NCBI RefSeq assembly: GCF_036014175.1
Contig: NZ_CP107917.1
Location: forward strand, 620,001 to 684,000
DNA: 64,000 nt
Direction: 5' to 3'
DNA from: Streptomyces sp. NBC_00443
GTDB taxonomy: Bacteria; Actinomycetota; Actinomycetes; Streptomycetales; Streptomycetaceae
Positions 36,614 through 45,400 of this stretch are shown piece after piece. Each line of letters starts with the position of its first letter. Position 1 is the stretch's first letter. A model generated the notes under the pieces. That model did no database searches, was not told where the DNA came from, and was given only the letters and a program-made list of their open reading frames with translations. Made by a program: the position numbers and the translations under genes.

Positions 36614-36646
36614 CCACAGTGTGTGAGCTATGTTGAAGCACTGTGG
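36614..36646. promoter_or_regulatory. Inverted repeat overlapping the RpiR start codon
   Basis: CCACAGTG (36614-36621) and CACTGTGG (36639-36646) are perfect inverted arms 25 bp apart. The right arm covers the GTG start of the RpiR gene (36643). It is a candidate autoregulatory operator, or an RNA stem that hides the start codon. Confidence 0.45.
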
Positions 36647-37587
36647 AAGACAAAGGAGCCGCCTCCCTGCCATCGCCGCAGCAGGCACGCGCACAGGCAT
36701 CCGCGATCACCTCGGGCAAGTCCGCCGGCGAAGCGGAGGCGTCCCCGACTTCCCAGCTCAGGACACTCTTCGATCAGCCCCGGCTGTCCCCCGGACAGCG
36801 GCGCATCGCCCAGTATCTGATCGAGCACATCACCGAAGCGGCGTTCCTTTCGATCACCGATCTCGCGGAGCGGGTCGGTGTCAGCCAGCCCTCGGTGACA
36901 CGTTTTGCCGCGGCGGTGGGCTTCAGCGGTTACCCCGCGCTACGGGAGAAGCTCCAGTCGATCGCACTCGGCCAGCTCGCCGGGGGCCCCGCGGCCGAGG
37001 AGAACGGCGCGAACGAACTGCAGTCCGCCGTGGACGCCGAGATCGAGAACCTGGAGAACCTGCGGCGCGACTTCGCCGACCCCGACCAGGTCATCGACAT
37101 CGGCCGCAAACTGTCCCGGTCGACCCCGCTGACCATCCTCGGACTGCGCATCTCCGCGTCGCTCGCCGAGTACTTCGCCTATGCGGCGCGCCGCGTCCAC
37201 CCCGACGTGCGGCTGGTGACCCGGGGCGGCAGCGTCGCCTACGACTCGCTGCTGCAGTCGCGTGAGGCGGGCGGCACCTGGGTGCTGGCGTTCTCGATGC
37301 CCCGGCACGCCCAGGAGACCCTGACCGCGGTACGGGTCGCGCGCAGCGCCGGACTGCGGGTCGCCCTGATCACCGACCTGGCGCTCGGGCCGGTGGCCGA
37401 CAACGCCGACGTCGTCTTCGCCACCGGCACCGGCTCCCGGCTGGTCTTCGACTCCTACGCCGCGCCCGGCGTGATGGCCGCCGCGCTGCTGCAGGCCATG
37501 ACCGACGCCGACCCGGAGCGCACACAGGCACGGCTCGAGGACTACGAGCAGATCTCCGACCAGCACCAGTTCTTCCTCCGGGACTGA
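36643..37587 (+). CDS. MurR/RpiR family transcriptional regulator
   Basis: A 314-aa regulator. Residues 35-115 form the RpiR helix-turn-helix (FLSITDLAERVGVSQPSVTR), and residues 125-290 form a SIS phosphosugar-binding domain (PLTILGLRISASLAEYFAYA, VLAFSMPRHAQETL). Family members sense sugar phosphates and control sugar catabolism. The GTG at 36643 opens the frame. Its targets are not obvious: the flanking genes are the membrane glycosyltransferase and a small protein with an AT-rich promoter region that could carry its operator. Confidence 0.88.
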   Translation: MEDKGAASLPSPQQARAQASAITSGKSAGEAEASPTSQLRTLFDQPRLSPGQRRIAQYLIEHITEAAFLSITDLAERVGVSQPSVTRFAAAVGFSGYPALREKLQSIALGQLAGGPAAEENGANELQSAVDAEIENLENLRRDFADPDQVIDIGRKLSRSTPLTILGLRISASLAEYFAYAARRVHPDVRLVTRGGSVAYDSLLQSREAGGTWVLAFSMPRHAQETLTAVRVARSAGLRVALITDLALGPVADNADVVFATGTGSRLVFDSYAAPGVMAAALLQAMTDADPERTQARLEDYEQISDQHQFFLRD

Positions 37588-37957
37588 TCCCGCCCCACTT
37601 CGCTCGAACCGCCCCACAGGTGGACCATTCACTTCAAATCACGCATGAATGTTTTCATACGTCTTGCAAAGCGGACGGCATATATAAATACTTCACACGC
37701 ACCATCCGCCCGCGGAGAGCAGCTGGTCCGTTCATGCGCACGTCACCCCATCCGTCGTGCGACTGCCGTCTGCCCTTGCGGGCTCCTCAACGAACAGCCG
37801 TTGCCGCCGTCTCCTACCCGCGTCGGCGCGCGGGCTGTTCGGTCGGGCATCGCCTGCGCGAGCGCCCGTGGCGGCGGCCCCGGTCATCCCCTAGGCCGGG
37901 GCCGCCCCGACCACGTCGAACACCCCGGACGACGCCGCACACCCGGAAGCGATGATC
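37588..37957. other. 370-bp gene-free region with AT-rich promoter and leader hairpin
   Basis: No ORF is convincing. The first 120 bp are unusually AT-rich for the window. They include the small inverted repeat ATGAA-TGTT-TTCAT near 37650 and a possible promoter, TTGCAA followed about 15-17 bp later by a TATAAATA-type box near 37683. A long stem occurs at 37873-37906. The region probably drives the small conserved gene at 37958 and may hold an RpiR site. Confidence 0.5.
37873..37906 (+). terminator. Leader hairpin (11-bp perfect stem)
   Basis: GGCGGCCCCGG (37873-37883) pairs with CCGGGGCCGCC (37896-37906) around a 12-nt loop. It is 51 bp before the start codon at 37958, so it may be an attenuator or a terminator of upstream transcription. 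Confidence 0.45.
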
Positions 37958-38326
37958 ATGACTCTGACGACCACGCGCATCACCCCGGACTGGCCGTGCC
38001 AGGTCAAGACCCCCGGTTCCTACGACTGGGAACGCTCGGCGGCCAAGTGGCTGCGCGAGCTGGTGCCGGCCCGCTACGCCAGCTACCCGGCCCTGATCCG
38101 CCACCCCGTGCTGCTCGCCCGCCACGCGCAGATCCAGGTCCAGAACGAGATCCGGGTCGCGCGCACCGCACTGCAGACCGCCCGGGCCGACCTGCCCGCC
38201 CTCGGCATGCCGGAGTCGGTCATCGAGCACACCATCAAGCTGTACGCGGCGGAGGTCATGCAGCTGCAGCACATCGCCCGCAGCGTGCGCGCGGTGTCGC
38301 AGGCACTGCGCGACCACGGGCGCTGA
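37958..38326 (+). CDS. Small conserved protein of unknown function
   Basis: A 122-aa, mostly helical, soluble protein. The N-terminal WPCQVKTPGSYDWERSAAKW leads into two long helices (HAQIQVQNEIRVARTALQTA and SVIEHTIKLYAAEVMQLQHI) that could form a coiled coil. There is no catalytic motif, signal or membrane helix. I prefer ATG 37958, since GGAAG lies 8 nt upstream. ATG 37952 is too close to that site. It converges with the CBM2 protein gene. I do not recognise the family. Confidence 0.65.
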   Translation: MTLTTTRITPDWPCQVKTPGSYDWERSAAKWLRELVPARYASYPALIRHPVLLARHAQIQVQNEIRVARTALQTARADLPALGMPESVIEHTIKLYAAEVMQLQHIARSVRAVSQALRDHGR

Positions 38327-38371
38327 CCGGCCGCCCCGCCCTCGCCCCGAGGCGCTCGGCAGTGCGTGGCG

Positions 38372-39175
38372 TCAGGAAGCGTCCGCCGTCGCCGCGCAGG
38401 TGACTTCCGCGGACGGGGCACCGGACGCCGAGGTGTCGGCGATGAAGCCGAACTTGACGCTCGCGCCGGGCGCCAGCTTCCCGTTCCAGGACGCGTTGGC
38501 GACGGTGGCCGTGCCGTCCCCGGTCGTACTGAGGGTGCCGTCCCAGACCTGGGTGAGGCGGGCGCCGTCGGCCGGTACGACCGTCGCGGTCCAGCCTGCG
38601 GCCGAGGACGCGGGCGCGCCGGTCACCGTCACCTCGCCCTGATAGCCGCCCTGCCAGCTGCTGACGGTCCGGAAGGACGCGCTGCAGGCGGGAGGGTCGC
38701 CGGGCTCGCCGGCGCCGGGAGCGCCGTCCGCACCGGGGGCGGGCCGGGTGGGCGCGGCCGACGCGGAGACCGTCGCGGAGCCCGTGGCGGACGGAGCCGG
38801 ATCCTTCGCCGCCGCCTTGCCGTCGTCGCGGCCGGAGAGCAGGAGCGCCCCGCCGAAGCCGATGACCGCGGCGGCCGTCACGGCGACCGCGACGGCCGCG
38901 CGGCGAAATCCCGGGCCGGACGCGTCCGGGCCGGGGCGGGCGGCGCCGGCGCGCGGTGCGATCCTCGTGTCCTCGGTGACGGCCGGGAGTTCCTGTGTCT
39001 GTTCCTCGGCGCCGGGCAGGACACCGGGTCCGACCACGGTCTCGTAGCCGTTCCTTTCCTGCTCCAACTCCTTGAACAGCTCAGCGAGTGCGTCGGTGCG
39101 GCGCGGGCGCAGGACGCGGATCGGTTCCAGGGCCGGGCCTTCGTCGGGCTGCGCGGGGTCGGGCCGTGTGGGCAC
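38372..39175 (-). CDS. Membrane-anchored protein with extracellular CBM2 cellulose-binding module
   Basis: A 267-aa protein. Residues 1-90 are cytoplasmic (LRPRRTDALAELFKELEQER), 93-114 are a single membrane helix, 115-162 are a Pro/Ser/Ala linker, and 164-267 are a family 2 carbohydrate-binding module. The module shows Cys164 and a C-terminal Cys near 261 (disulfide), Trp in SSWQGGYQGEV and NASWNGKLAPGASVKFGF. There is no catalytic domain. It would hold the cell or its surface on cellulose or chitin-like polymer. The GTG at 39175 has AAGGAGAG upstream. It is divergent from the PL8 lyase and may share its control. Confidence 0.8.
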   Translation of the reverse strand: MPTRPDPAQPDEGPALEPIRVLRPRRTDALAELFKELEQERNGYETVVGPGVLPGAEEQTQELPAVTEDTRIAPRAGAARPGPDASGPGFRRAAVAVAVTAAAVIGFGGALLLSGRDDGKAAAKDPAPSATGSATVSASAAPTRPAPGADGAPGAGEPGDPPACSASFRTVSSWQGGYQGEVTVTGAPASSAAGWTATVVPADGARLTQVWDGTLSTTGDGTATVANASWNGKLAPGASVKFGFIADTSASGAPSAEVTCAATADAS

Positions 39176-39344
39176 GCCGCTCTCCTTCCGTCCCGTCTTC
39201 ACGGGCTTCGTCAATCCCCGAGGAGTGATACGGGGTTGCCGTCCTGCCGGTTCAGCGGAGCGCGCCACGGCTGAGCGGAACGCGGCGACCACCTCGCGTC
39301 GAGCCGCCGATTCACGCTCACTCTCCTTTCACCTTCCCTAAAGC

Positions 39345-39357
39345 GATCGATACGATC
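39345..39357. promoter_or_regulatory. GATCGATACGATC site upstream of the PL8 lyase
   Basis: This 13-mer matches the sites in front of the DeoR/LacI-type regulator gene at 50185-50214 with one base difference (GATCAATACGATC). It lies 55 bp before the lyase ATG. It is a candidate operator of that regulator. Confidence 0.55.
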
Positions 39358-39411
39358 AATTCGGTATTCACTATTGAGCGTTTGAGCGTTCCCCTGCTAG
39401 AAAGCGCCGTC

Positions 39412-41856
39412 ATGACGACTCGTTGGTCACGTCGCGGCTTCCTGGCCGCAAGCACCGGCACCGCTGTCGCGCTAGGCCTGTCCGTCCAGGCGAGCGCCGC
39501 GCCTCCGTCCGCCGAACCGGCCGCGGAGGCTGACGAGTTCACCCTCCTGCGGGCGAAGTGGCGCACACTCGTTCTGGGCGAGGGGTTCAGTCCCACCTCG
39601 GAACCCTTCAAGAGCCGGCTCGCCGAGCTCGGCAGTACCGCGGGCCAGTTGCGGTCCTCCCTGGCCCCGGCGGCCGGCTCGCTCTGGCCGGATCTGGTGT
39701 ACGCCGACCCGGAGCCCGACGCCGATCAGGAGTCCTACGGCTACTCCGGCAACATGAACACCAGCTACAACCGGCTCAACACGCTCGCCCAGGCGTACTC
39801 CCAGCAGGGCACGGGCCTGACCGGCAGCACCCGGCTCAGGGACGCGATCTTCACCGGCCTCGATCACCTCCACTCCGACGTCTACAACGCGAGCCAGGCC
39901 CGCTACGGCAACTGGTACAGCTGGCAGATCGGTGCCCCGCAGGCGCTGCTCGACGTCTGTGTGCTGATGTACGACCACCTGCCGGCGGACCGGATCGCCG
40001 ACTACGTCGCCGCGGTGGACCACTTCGTGCCGGACTCGGCGGTCGCCGACTACACCGGCACCAGCACCGGGGCCAATCGCGTCGATCTGTGCCGGGTGCT
40101 GGCGCTGCGCGGGATCGTCGGTGCGAACTCCGCCAAGGTCGCGCTGGCGCGGGACGCCCTCTCCCCCGTCTTCCCTTACGTGACCAGTGGCGACGGGCTC
40201 TACACGGACGGGGCGTTCATCCAGCACACCACGGTGCCGTACACCGGCTCGTACGGCTCGGTGCTGCTCGGTGGGCTCGGTTCGCTGTTCGCGCTGCTCG
40301 CCGGGTCGAGTTGGGAGGTGACCGACGCGAACCGGCAGATCGTGTTCGACGCGGTGGAGCGGGCGTGGGCGCCGTTCCTCTACAACGGCCTGGTGATGGA
40401 CAGCGTGTCGGGGCGGGCGATCAGCCGGGGGCTGGCCGCGTCCGACACGAAGCAGATCCAGCAGGACGATCACCTCAGGGGTCATCCGATCCTCGCGTCG
40501 ATCGTTCTGCTCGGTCAGGGAGCGAGTGCCGCGGAGAACGCTCGCTGGCGCGGGATGGTCAAGGGGTGGCTGCAACGCGACTACTACAGCCCGCCCATGA
40601 GCAATCAGACGATCGGTCTCACCGCTCTGGCCCGCCTCAAGTCGGTCCTGGACGACACCTCGGTCACTTCGATCGCCGAGCCGACCGGCCACCGGCTGTT
40701 CCCCAACATGGCCAGGGCCACCCACCGCAGACCCGGCTGGGCCGCCTCGCTCGGCATGGCCGACCGGCGGATCACGTACTACGAGACCGGCAACGGGGAG
40801 AACCTGCGCGGCTGGCACACCGGCTCCGGGATGCTGTGCTGGTGGGGTGACACCTTCGGCAACGGCCAGTACAGCGACGCCTTCTGGCCCACGGTCGACC
40901 CGTACCGGCTGCCCGGCACGACCACGTCGCGCAAAACGCTCGCGGACGCGGCCGGCGGTGACTGGGGTGCTTCGCTGCCCGACGTGAACTGGGTCGGCGG
41001 GGCCACCGACGGGCAGCGGGCGGCGATCGGGCAGTACCTGAAGGGCCTGCAGTCCACGCTGCTCGCGAAGAAGTCCTGGTTCTTCCTGGACGACACGATC
41101 GTCTGCCTCGGCGCCGGCATCAAGTGCACCGACGGCGTGGCAGTGGAGACGACGGTCGAGAACCGCAACCTCGGCCCCACGGGCGGCGCCCCCTTCGTCG
41201 TCGACGGCACCACCAAGCCCGCCGGCTACCCCTGGTCCGAGACACTCACCGGCGCCACCTGGGCCCACATCGGCGGGCACGGCGGCTATGTGTTCCCCGG
41301 CGGCGCGACCGTCAAGGCGCTGCGGGACGCGCGGGACGGTCGATGGAGCGACATCAACAAGGGCGGCTCCACGACGGTACTCAACCGCAAGTACCTGACC
41401 CTGTACGTCGATCACGGCACGAATCCGACCGACGGCCGCTACGCCTATCTGCTCATGCCGGGTGCGACTGCGGCCCGGACCCAGGCCCGCGCCGCCGCCA
41501 CGACCTGGCTGACCGTCCTCGCCAACACCGACGACCAGCAGGGCGTCACCGTTCCCTCGATCGGCTTCACCGGCGTCAACTTCTGGTTCGGCGGCACGGT
41601 CGGACCCCTCGTCGCGAGCGATCCGTGCTGCGTGATGATCAGTGAGAGGTCCGACGGCACGGCGGTGTGCTGCGTCAGCGATCCGATGCGGATGCAGACG
41701 AGCGTGACGCTCACCTGGAACAGGGCAGTGTCCGCGGTGGTCTCCAAACCGTCCACGGTGACCGGGGCGACGACCGGTTCGTCACTGAGGCTCACCTTCG
41801 GCGACCTGAGCACGACGAAGGGCGCGACGCAGAAGATCATCGTCCGCCTGGGGTGA
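39412..41856 (+). CDS. Secreted polysaccharide lyase family 8 (hyaluronate/chondroitin/xanthan lyase type)
   Basis: An 814-aa exported enzyme with a Tat signal (SRRGFLAASTGTAVALGL) and mature start near residue 30. An (alpha/alpha) toroid fills residues 40-380, followed by the beta-sandwich domains of PL8. Catalytic candidates are Asn222 (GANRVD), His272 (FIQHTTVPYTGSYG) and Tyr281. The 50- and 9-residue spacings equal those of the Asn349/His399/Tyr408 triad of pneumococcal hyaluronate lyase, as I recall it. It cleaves an acidic polysaccharide by beta-elimination, leaving unsaturated uronate ends. The exact polymer is unknown. The ATG at 39412 starts the signal peptide. Its promoter region carries the locus B operator motif. 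Confidence 0.88.
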   Translation: MTTRWSRRGFLAASTGTAVALGLSVQASAAPPSAEPAAEADEFTLLRAKWRTLVLGEGFSPTSEPFKSRLAELGSTAGQLRSSLAPAAGSLWPDLVYADPEPDADQESYGYSGNMNTSYNRLNTLAQAYSQQGTGLTGSTRLRDAIFTGLDHLHSDVYNASQARYGNWYSWQIGAPQALLDVCVLMYDHLPADRIADYVAAVDHFVPDSAVADYTGTSTGANRVDLCRVLALRGIVGANSAKVALARDALSPVFPYVTSGDGLYTDGAFIQHTTVPYTGSYGSVLLGGLGSLFALLAGSSWEVTDANRQIVFDAVERAWAPFLYNGLVMDSVSGRAISRGLAASDTKQIQQDDHLRGHPILASIVLLGQGASAAENARWRGMVKGWLQRDYYSPPMSNQTIGLTALARLKSVLDDTSVTSIAEPTGHRLFPNMARATHRRPGWAASLGMADRRITYYETGNGENLRGWHTGSGMLCWWGDTFGNGQYSDAFWPTVDPYRLPGTTTSRKTLADAAGGDWGASLPDVNWVGGATDGQRAAIGQYLKGLQSTLLAKKSWFFLDDTIVCLGAGIKCTDGVAVETTVENRNLGPTGGAPFVVDGTTKPAGYPWSETLTGATWAHIGGHGGYVFPGGATVKALRDARDGRWSDINKGGSTTVLNRKYLTLYVDHGTNPTDGRYAYLLMPGATAARTQARAAATTWLTVLANTDDQQGVTVPSIGFTGVNFWFGGTVGPLVASDPCCVMISERSDGTAVCCVSDPMRMQTSVTLTWNRAVSAVVSKPSTVTGATTGSSLRLTFGDLSTTKGATQKIIVRLG

Positions 41857-41870
41857 GGGCGCGGCCCCGG

Positions 41871-42713
41871 TCAGCCCTCCGCAGCGAGGAAGCGGTGCAG
41901 GGACGCCTTCATCGCGACGACGAAGGCGTCCCTGCGGCTGTCGTCCAGGGCGTCCAGGGACAGATAGGGGTTGAGGTCCTCCAACTCGACCAGCAGCAGT
42001 TCGCCGCCCGGCGCCCGGCAGGCGTCGACGCGCTGGATGCCGTGGCCGATGCCGTTCCACTCGATGAAGCGCCGGGCGAACTCCAGGTCGCCGTCGGCGG
42101 GTTCGTACGGCTCCAGCTGCCAGCGCCGGTCGGTGTGCGGCGCGTACAGGGCGTACTGGAAGTCGTGGTCGACGAAGTAGAAGGAGACCTCGTAGGCGAA
42201 GTCGACGCACGGCTGGATCAGGACGGTCCCGCCGGCCTCCTCGCCCTCGCCCTCTGTGGCTGGGTCCGAAACGATCCTCAGCCCGATCGAGTCGGCACCG
42301 AGCTTGGGCTTGACGACATACCGGTCGGACTCGGGCAGCAGGTGCATGTCCTCTCGGCGGTCCACGGTCGGGATGACCGGGTACCCGGCGGCCGTCAGGT
42401 CGAGCAGGTACTGCTTGCCCGCCATGTCCGCCTTGCCCGACAGCGGGTTGTAGACCCGCGTCCCCTCGGCGACCGCACGCCGGCGGAACTCGTCGTACGC
42501 GTCCTGGTGGCCCAGGACCGGACCGCTGTTGCGGACGACGACCGCGTCGAAGGCGTCCATGAGCGCGGCCGCGTCCCGGGGGTGGCACAGGGCGAGGTCG
42601 AAGTCCTCGCGCAGCCGTGAGGTGAGGAAGATGTCCTCGTCGCAGTAGCGCCGCCCGCGAGCCTGGTAGGCCAGGTCGGTGACGTACAGGAGGCGGGGTC
42701 GGGCGGGTGGCAT
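41871..42713 (-). CDS. ATP-grasp-like protein of unknown function
   Basis: A 280-aa cytoplasmic protein. It starts RPRLLYVTDLAYQARGRRYC, has a Rossmann-like first third, a nucleotide-binding strand DRYVVKPKLGADSIGLRIV near residue 130 and a metal/phosphate strand LLLVELEDLNPYLSLD near 245, as in ATP-grasp ligases. It may ligate a carboxylate to an amine or thiol by an acyl-phosphate. No named pathway can be assigned. It is last in the direction of locus B transcription, 77 bp after the phosphodiesterase-HAD gene, and converges with PL8 (stops 14 bp apart). Confidence 0.75.
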   Translation of the reverse strand: MPPARPRLLYVTDLAYQARGRRYCDEDIFLTSRLREDFDLALCHPRDAAALMDAFDAVVVRNSGPVLGHQDAYDEFRRRAVAEGTRVYNPLSGKADMAGKQYLLDLTAAGYPVIPTVDRREDMHLLPESDRYVVKPKLGADSIGLRIVSDPATEGEGEEAGGTVLIQPCVDFAYEVSFYFVDHDFQYALYAPHTDRRWQLEPYEPADGDLEFARRFIEWNGIGHGIQRVDACRAPGGELLLVELEDLNPYLSLDALDDSRRDAFVVAMKASLHRFLAAEG

Positions 42714-42790
42714 GCGGGACTCCTCGGCTGCGGCGGCAGCCGATCGTATGCGGACCGGCTGTCACCGAACAAACGTCGGACCGGTCGAGG

Positions 42791-44262
42791 TCACAGCCCG
42801 GCCGCCCACAGCTCCCCCTCCCGATTCCCTCCAGGCCCCGCCGCACGGTGCGCCGAGGACCGGGGCCGATGGGCGCGTACGAAGGGACGGCGAGCACCCG
42901 GCAGCCCGCCGCCTCGGCCGCGGCGACGCCGGTGGGCGAGTCCTCGACGGCCAGACATGCCGCGGGGTCCACCCACAGGGCCCGGGCGGCGGCGAGGTAG
43001 GGGTCGGCGGCGGGTTTGCTCCGCGGAGTCTCGCCCTCGGCGACCGTCGTACGGAATCTGTCGGCGCCCAGCGTCTTCAGTACCGCGTCCATCACCGGCC
43101 GCGACGACGCCGAGACGAGCGCCGTCGGGATGCCCGACTCCTGGAGCAGATCGAGGAGTGCGAGGGCGCCAGGGAGTGGAGCGGCTTCACGCTGGACGGC
43201 CGTAAGGAAGCGGGCTTCGAGGTCCGCCGCGAGGGTCTGCGGGTCGCCGTCGCCGGTCAGGGGCAGGAGGCGGGCGGCGGCTTCGGCGGACGAGCGGCCC
43301 AGGACGTCGAAGAGGTCGTCGGTGCCGATCCGGGGCACGGCCTCGCGCACCGTGCGCAGCCACAGCGACTCGGTGTCGACGAGCGTCCCGTCCATGTCGA
43401 GGAGCACGGCGTGCGGGGCGGCGGCGAACGGGCGGCCGTCGAGGGTCCAGTGCCGGTCCGGGTGCCGGCCGAGTGCGGCGAACACCTGGGCCGCGACATC
43501 GGCATGCCGTAGCGGACGCGGCGCCAGGCCGATCCCCGGGCCGGCGGCGACCAGCCATGCCGTGCGCTCCTCGGGCGTACGGCCGCCGTGGCCGCCGGCG
43601 TCGACATGGCCGTGGTCGGTCACGACGAGAAGCGTCCACTGCTCGTCGGCGTAGGTCGGCCGGGAGCGCACGGCGGCGAGCAGCCGGCCGAGGCGGGCGT
43701 CGGCTCGGCGGACCGAGGCCTCGTACGCCTCGCCGCAGCCCAGGAAGTGTGCGGTCTCGTCGGGTGCGCCGAGGTAGACGAACGACGCCACTATGTCGCC
43801 GTCGGCCTCGGACAGCACGCGTACCGCGGCCTCGGTGATCTGCTGGTCGCAGTGTTCCCAGGCTTCGGGCGTGTCGGCCGTCGGGGAGACGTACGCCGCT
43901 GCGGACGGGGCGCGGAAGAGGGGGCCGCCGTGGTGTGCCTGCATCAGGGGCTGCCAGCCGGCGGCGACGAAGGTGCGGCGGCCGTCCTGGACGGCGAGGC
44001 GGGTGGCGAAGTCGGGGAAGACGTCGAGGCGGTTGCCGGTGAAGTCGTTGCTCCACACGCCGTGTTTGGCGACCGTGACGCCGGTGACGACGGTCGCCCA
44101 GCAGGGGCCGGACATGGTGGGGGTGTCGGCGTCCACCTCGATCGGGGCGAGGAAGCCTTCCGCGGCCAGGGTGTCGAGGTGCGGGGTGGGCAGGCGGTTC
44201 AGTACGTCCAGGCGTACGCCGTCGATGCCGACGACGAGGACGCGGTGCGCGGCTTCGTGCAC
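42791..44262 (-). CDS. Fused alkaline-phosphatase-superfamily phosphodiesterase and HAD hydrolase (frameshift near the C-terminus)
   Basis: About 490 aa from the GTG at 44262. Residues 8-275 are a type I phosphodiesterase/nucleotide-pyrophosphatase-like domain: metal Asp in VVGIDGVRLD, Thr/Ser nucleophile in TPTMSGPCWATV, metal Asp/His in GAPDETAHFLG and VVTDHGH. Residues 285-480 are a HAD phosphatase: DMDGTLVDT, VSASS, KPAADPY and AVEDSPTG, beta-phosphoglucomutase-like. The frame of the ATG otherwise runs on across the next gene. One extra G in the G5 run at 42814-42818 would give the natural ending LEGIGRGELWAAGL and the stop at 42791. Both active sites lie upstream of the shift, so both are probably functional. 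Confidence 0.78.
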
Positions 44263-44344
44263 AGAAGGTCCTTTCCCTGACTGGTTGTTGGCGGGTTTGA
44301 CGGGGTTGACGATGTGACGGGCTCGGCCGGCTTCGGCTGCTCGC

Positions 44345-45400
44345 TCACGCCGAGCGGGTCAGTTCGTCCGGCGCGACCTCGTGCACGAACGGCAGACCCC
44401 TTGCGTACCGCGCGACCTCCTCGACTGCCCAGTCGGTCATCCGGCCGAGTTCGTTGCCGAGGGAACCCGCGATGTGGGGGGTCAGCAGCACGTTGGGCAG
44501 GGAGTACAGCGGCGAGTCCGCAGGCAGTACCTCGGGTTCGGTGACGTCGAGGACGGCGTGGATGCGGCCGGTGACCAGGTGGGCGGTGAGGGCGTCGGTG
44601 TCGACGAGACGGCCGCGGGCGGTGTTGATGAGCGTGGCGCCGTCCTTCAGGAGGGCGATGCGTCGGGCGTCGAACATGTGGTGTGTCTCGGGCAGTTGGG
44701 GCGCGTGGACGGACACCACGTCGCTGCGCCGGACGAGTTCGTCGAGGCCGGCCTGCGCCGCGCCGAGGGCGTGGGCCTCCTCCGGGACCAGGTAGGGGTC
44801 GTGGAGGAGGACGTCGAGGTCGAACGGGCGCAGCAGGTCGAGGACCCGGCGGCCGATGCGGGAGGCGCCGACGATGCCGACGGTGCGGTGGTAGTTGCCG
44901 TAGCCGTCGTAGTACGGCAACAGGTCGGGCCGGGTTCGGGTGGCTGCGTAGGTGCGGGAGGCGTCGAGGACGCGTTTGCCCGCGAACAGGATGGCGGCGA
45001 GGGTGAATTCGGCGACGGGTACGGCGTTGGCGGTGGCGGCCGAGGAGACGGTGATGCCGTGGCGCCAGACGGCGTCGGTGATGTGGTGTTTGACGGAGCC
45101 TGCCGCGTGGACGACCGCGCGCAGCCGGGGCATGCGGTGCAGCGCGTCCTCGGTGAGCAGGGGTGCGCCCCAGTGGGTGAAGAGGATTTCGGTGCGGGCG
45201 AGTTGGCGGGGGTCGGCGGTGGTGAAGTCGGTGACGGTGGTCGTGGTGTCGACGCGGGCGACGGATGCGAGGCGGTCGAGGGCGTTGTCGGCGCGGAGTC
45301 GGCTGTGGATACCGGCTCCCATGGCCAGCACGGTGTGGGGTCGGCGCATGCTGTTCAGGAGGGTTCCTTCCGGAGCGGGCGTGGCGGAGTGCGTCGTCAC
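44345..45400 (-). CDS. D-isomer-specific 2-hydroxyacid dehydrogenase family protein
   Basis: A 351-aa NAD(P)-dependent dehydrogenase. Cofactor motif TVGIVGASRIGRRVLDLL is near residue 170. The catalytic Arg is in LINTARGRLVDTDAL, the Glu in VTEPEVLP and the His in LLTPHIAGSLG. It interconverts a 2-keto acid and a D-2-hydroxy acid, perhaps a uronate-derived product in this context. The GTG at 45400 overlaps the TGA of the MalG-like permease (GTGA), so it belongs to operon B. An in-frame ATG at 45349 is an alternative start without a good ribosome site. Confidence 0.86.
   Translation of the reverse strand: MTTHSATPAPEGTLLNSMRRPHTVLAMGAGIHSRLRADNALDRLASVARVDTTTTVTDFTTADPRQLARTEILFTHWGAPLLTEDALHRMPRLRAVVHAAGSVKHHITDAVWRHGITVSSAATANAVPVAEFTLAAILFAGKRVLDASRTYAATRTRPDLLPYYDGYGNYHRTVGIVGASRIGRRVLDLLRPFDLDVLLHDPYLVPEEAHALGAAQAGLDELVRRSDVVSVHAPQLPETHHMFDARRIALLKDGATLINTARGRLVDTDALTAHLVTGRIHAVLDVTEPEVLPADSPLYSLPNVLLTPHIAGSLGNELGRMTDWAVEEVARYARGLPFVHEVAPDELTRSA

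Noticed and set aside
42742..42749. GATCGTAT half of the locus B motif upstream of the ATP-grasp-like gene.
   Set aside because: Only eight bases match and the second half is missing, so chance is likely.
41782..42790. Extension of the phosphodiesterase-HAD frame across the ATP-grasp-like gene.
   Set aside because: The extended sequence is Arg/Pro/Gly-rich without domain character. A one-base frameshift gives a natural C-terminus at 42791.
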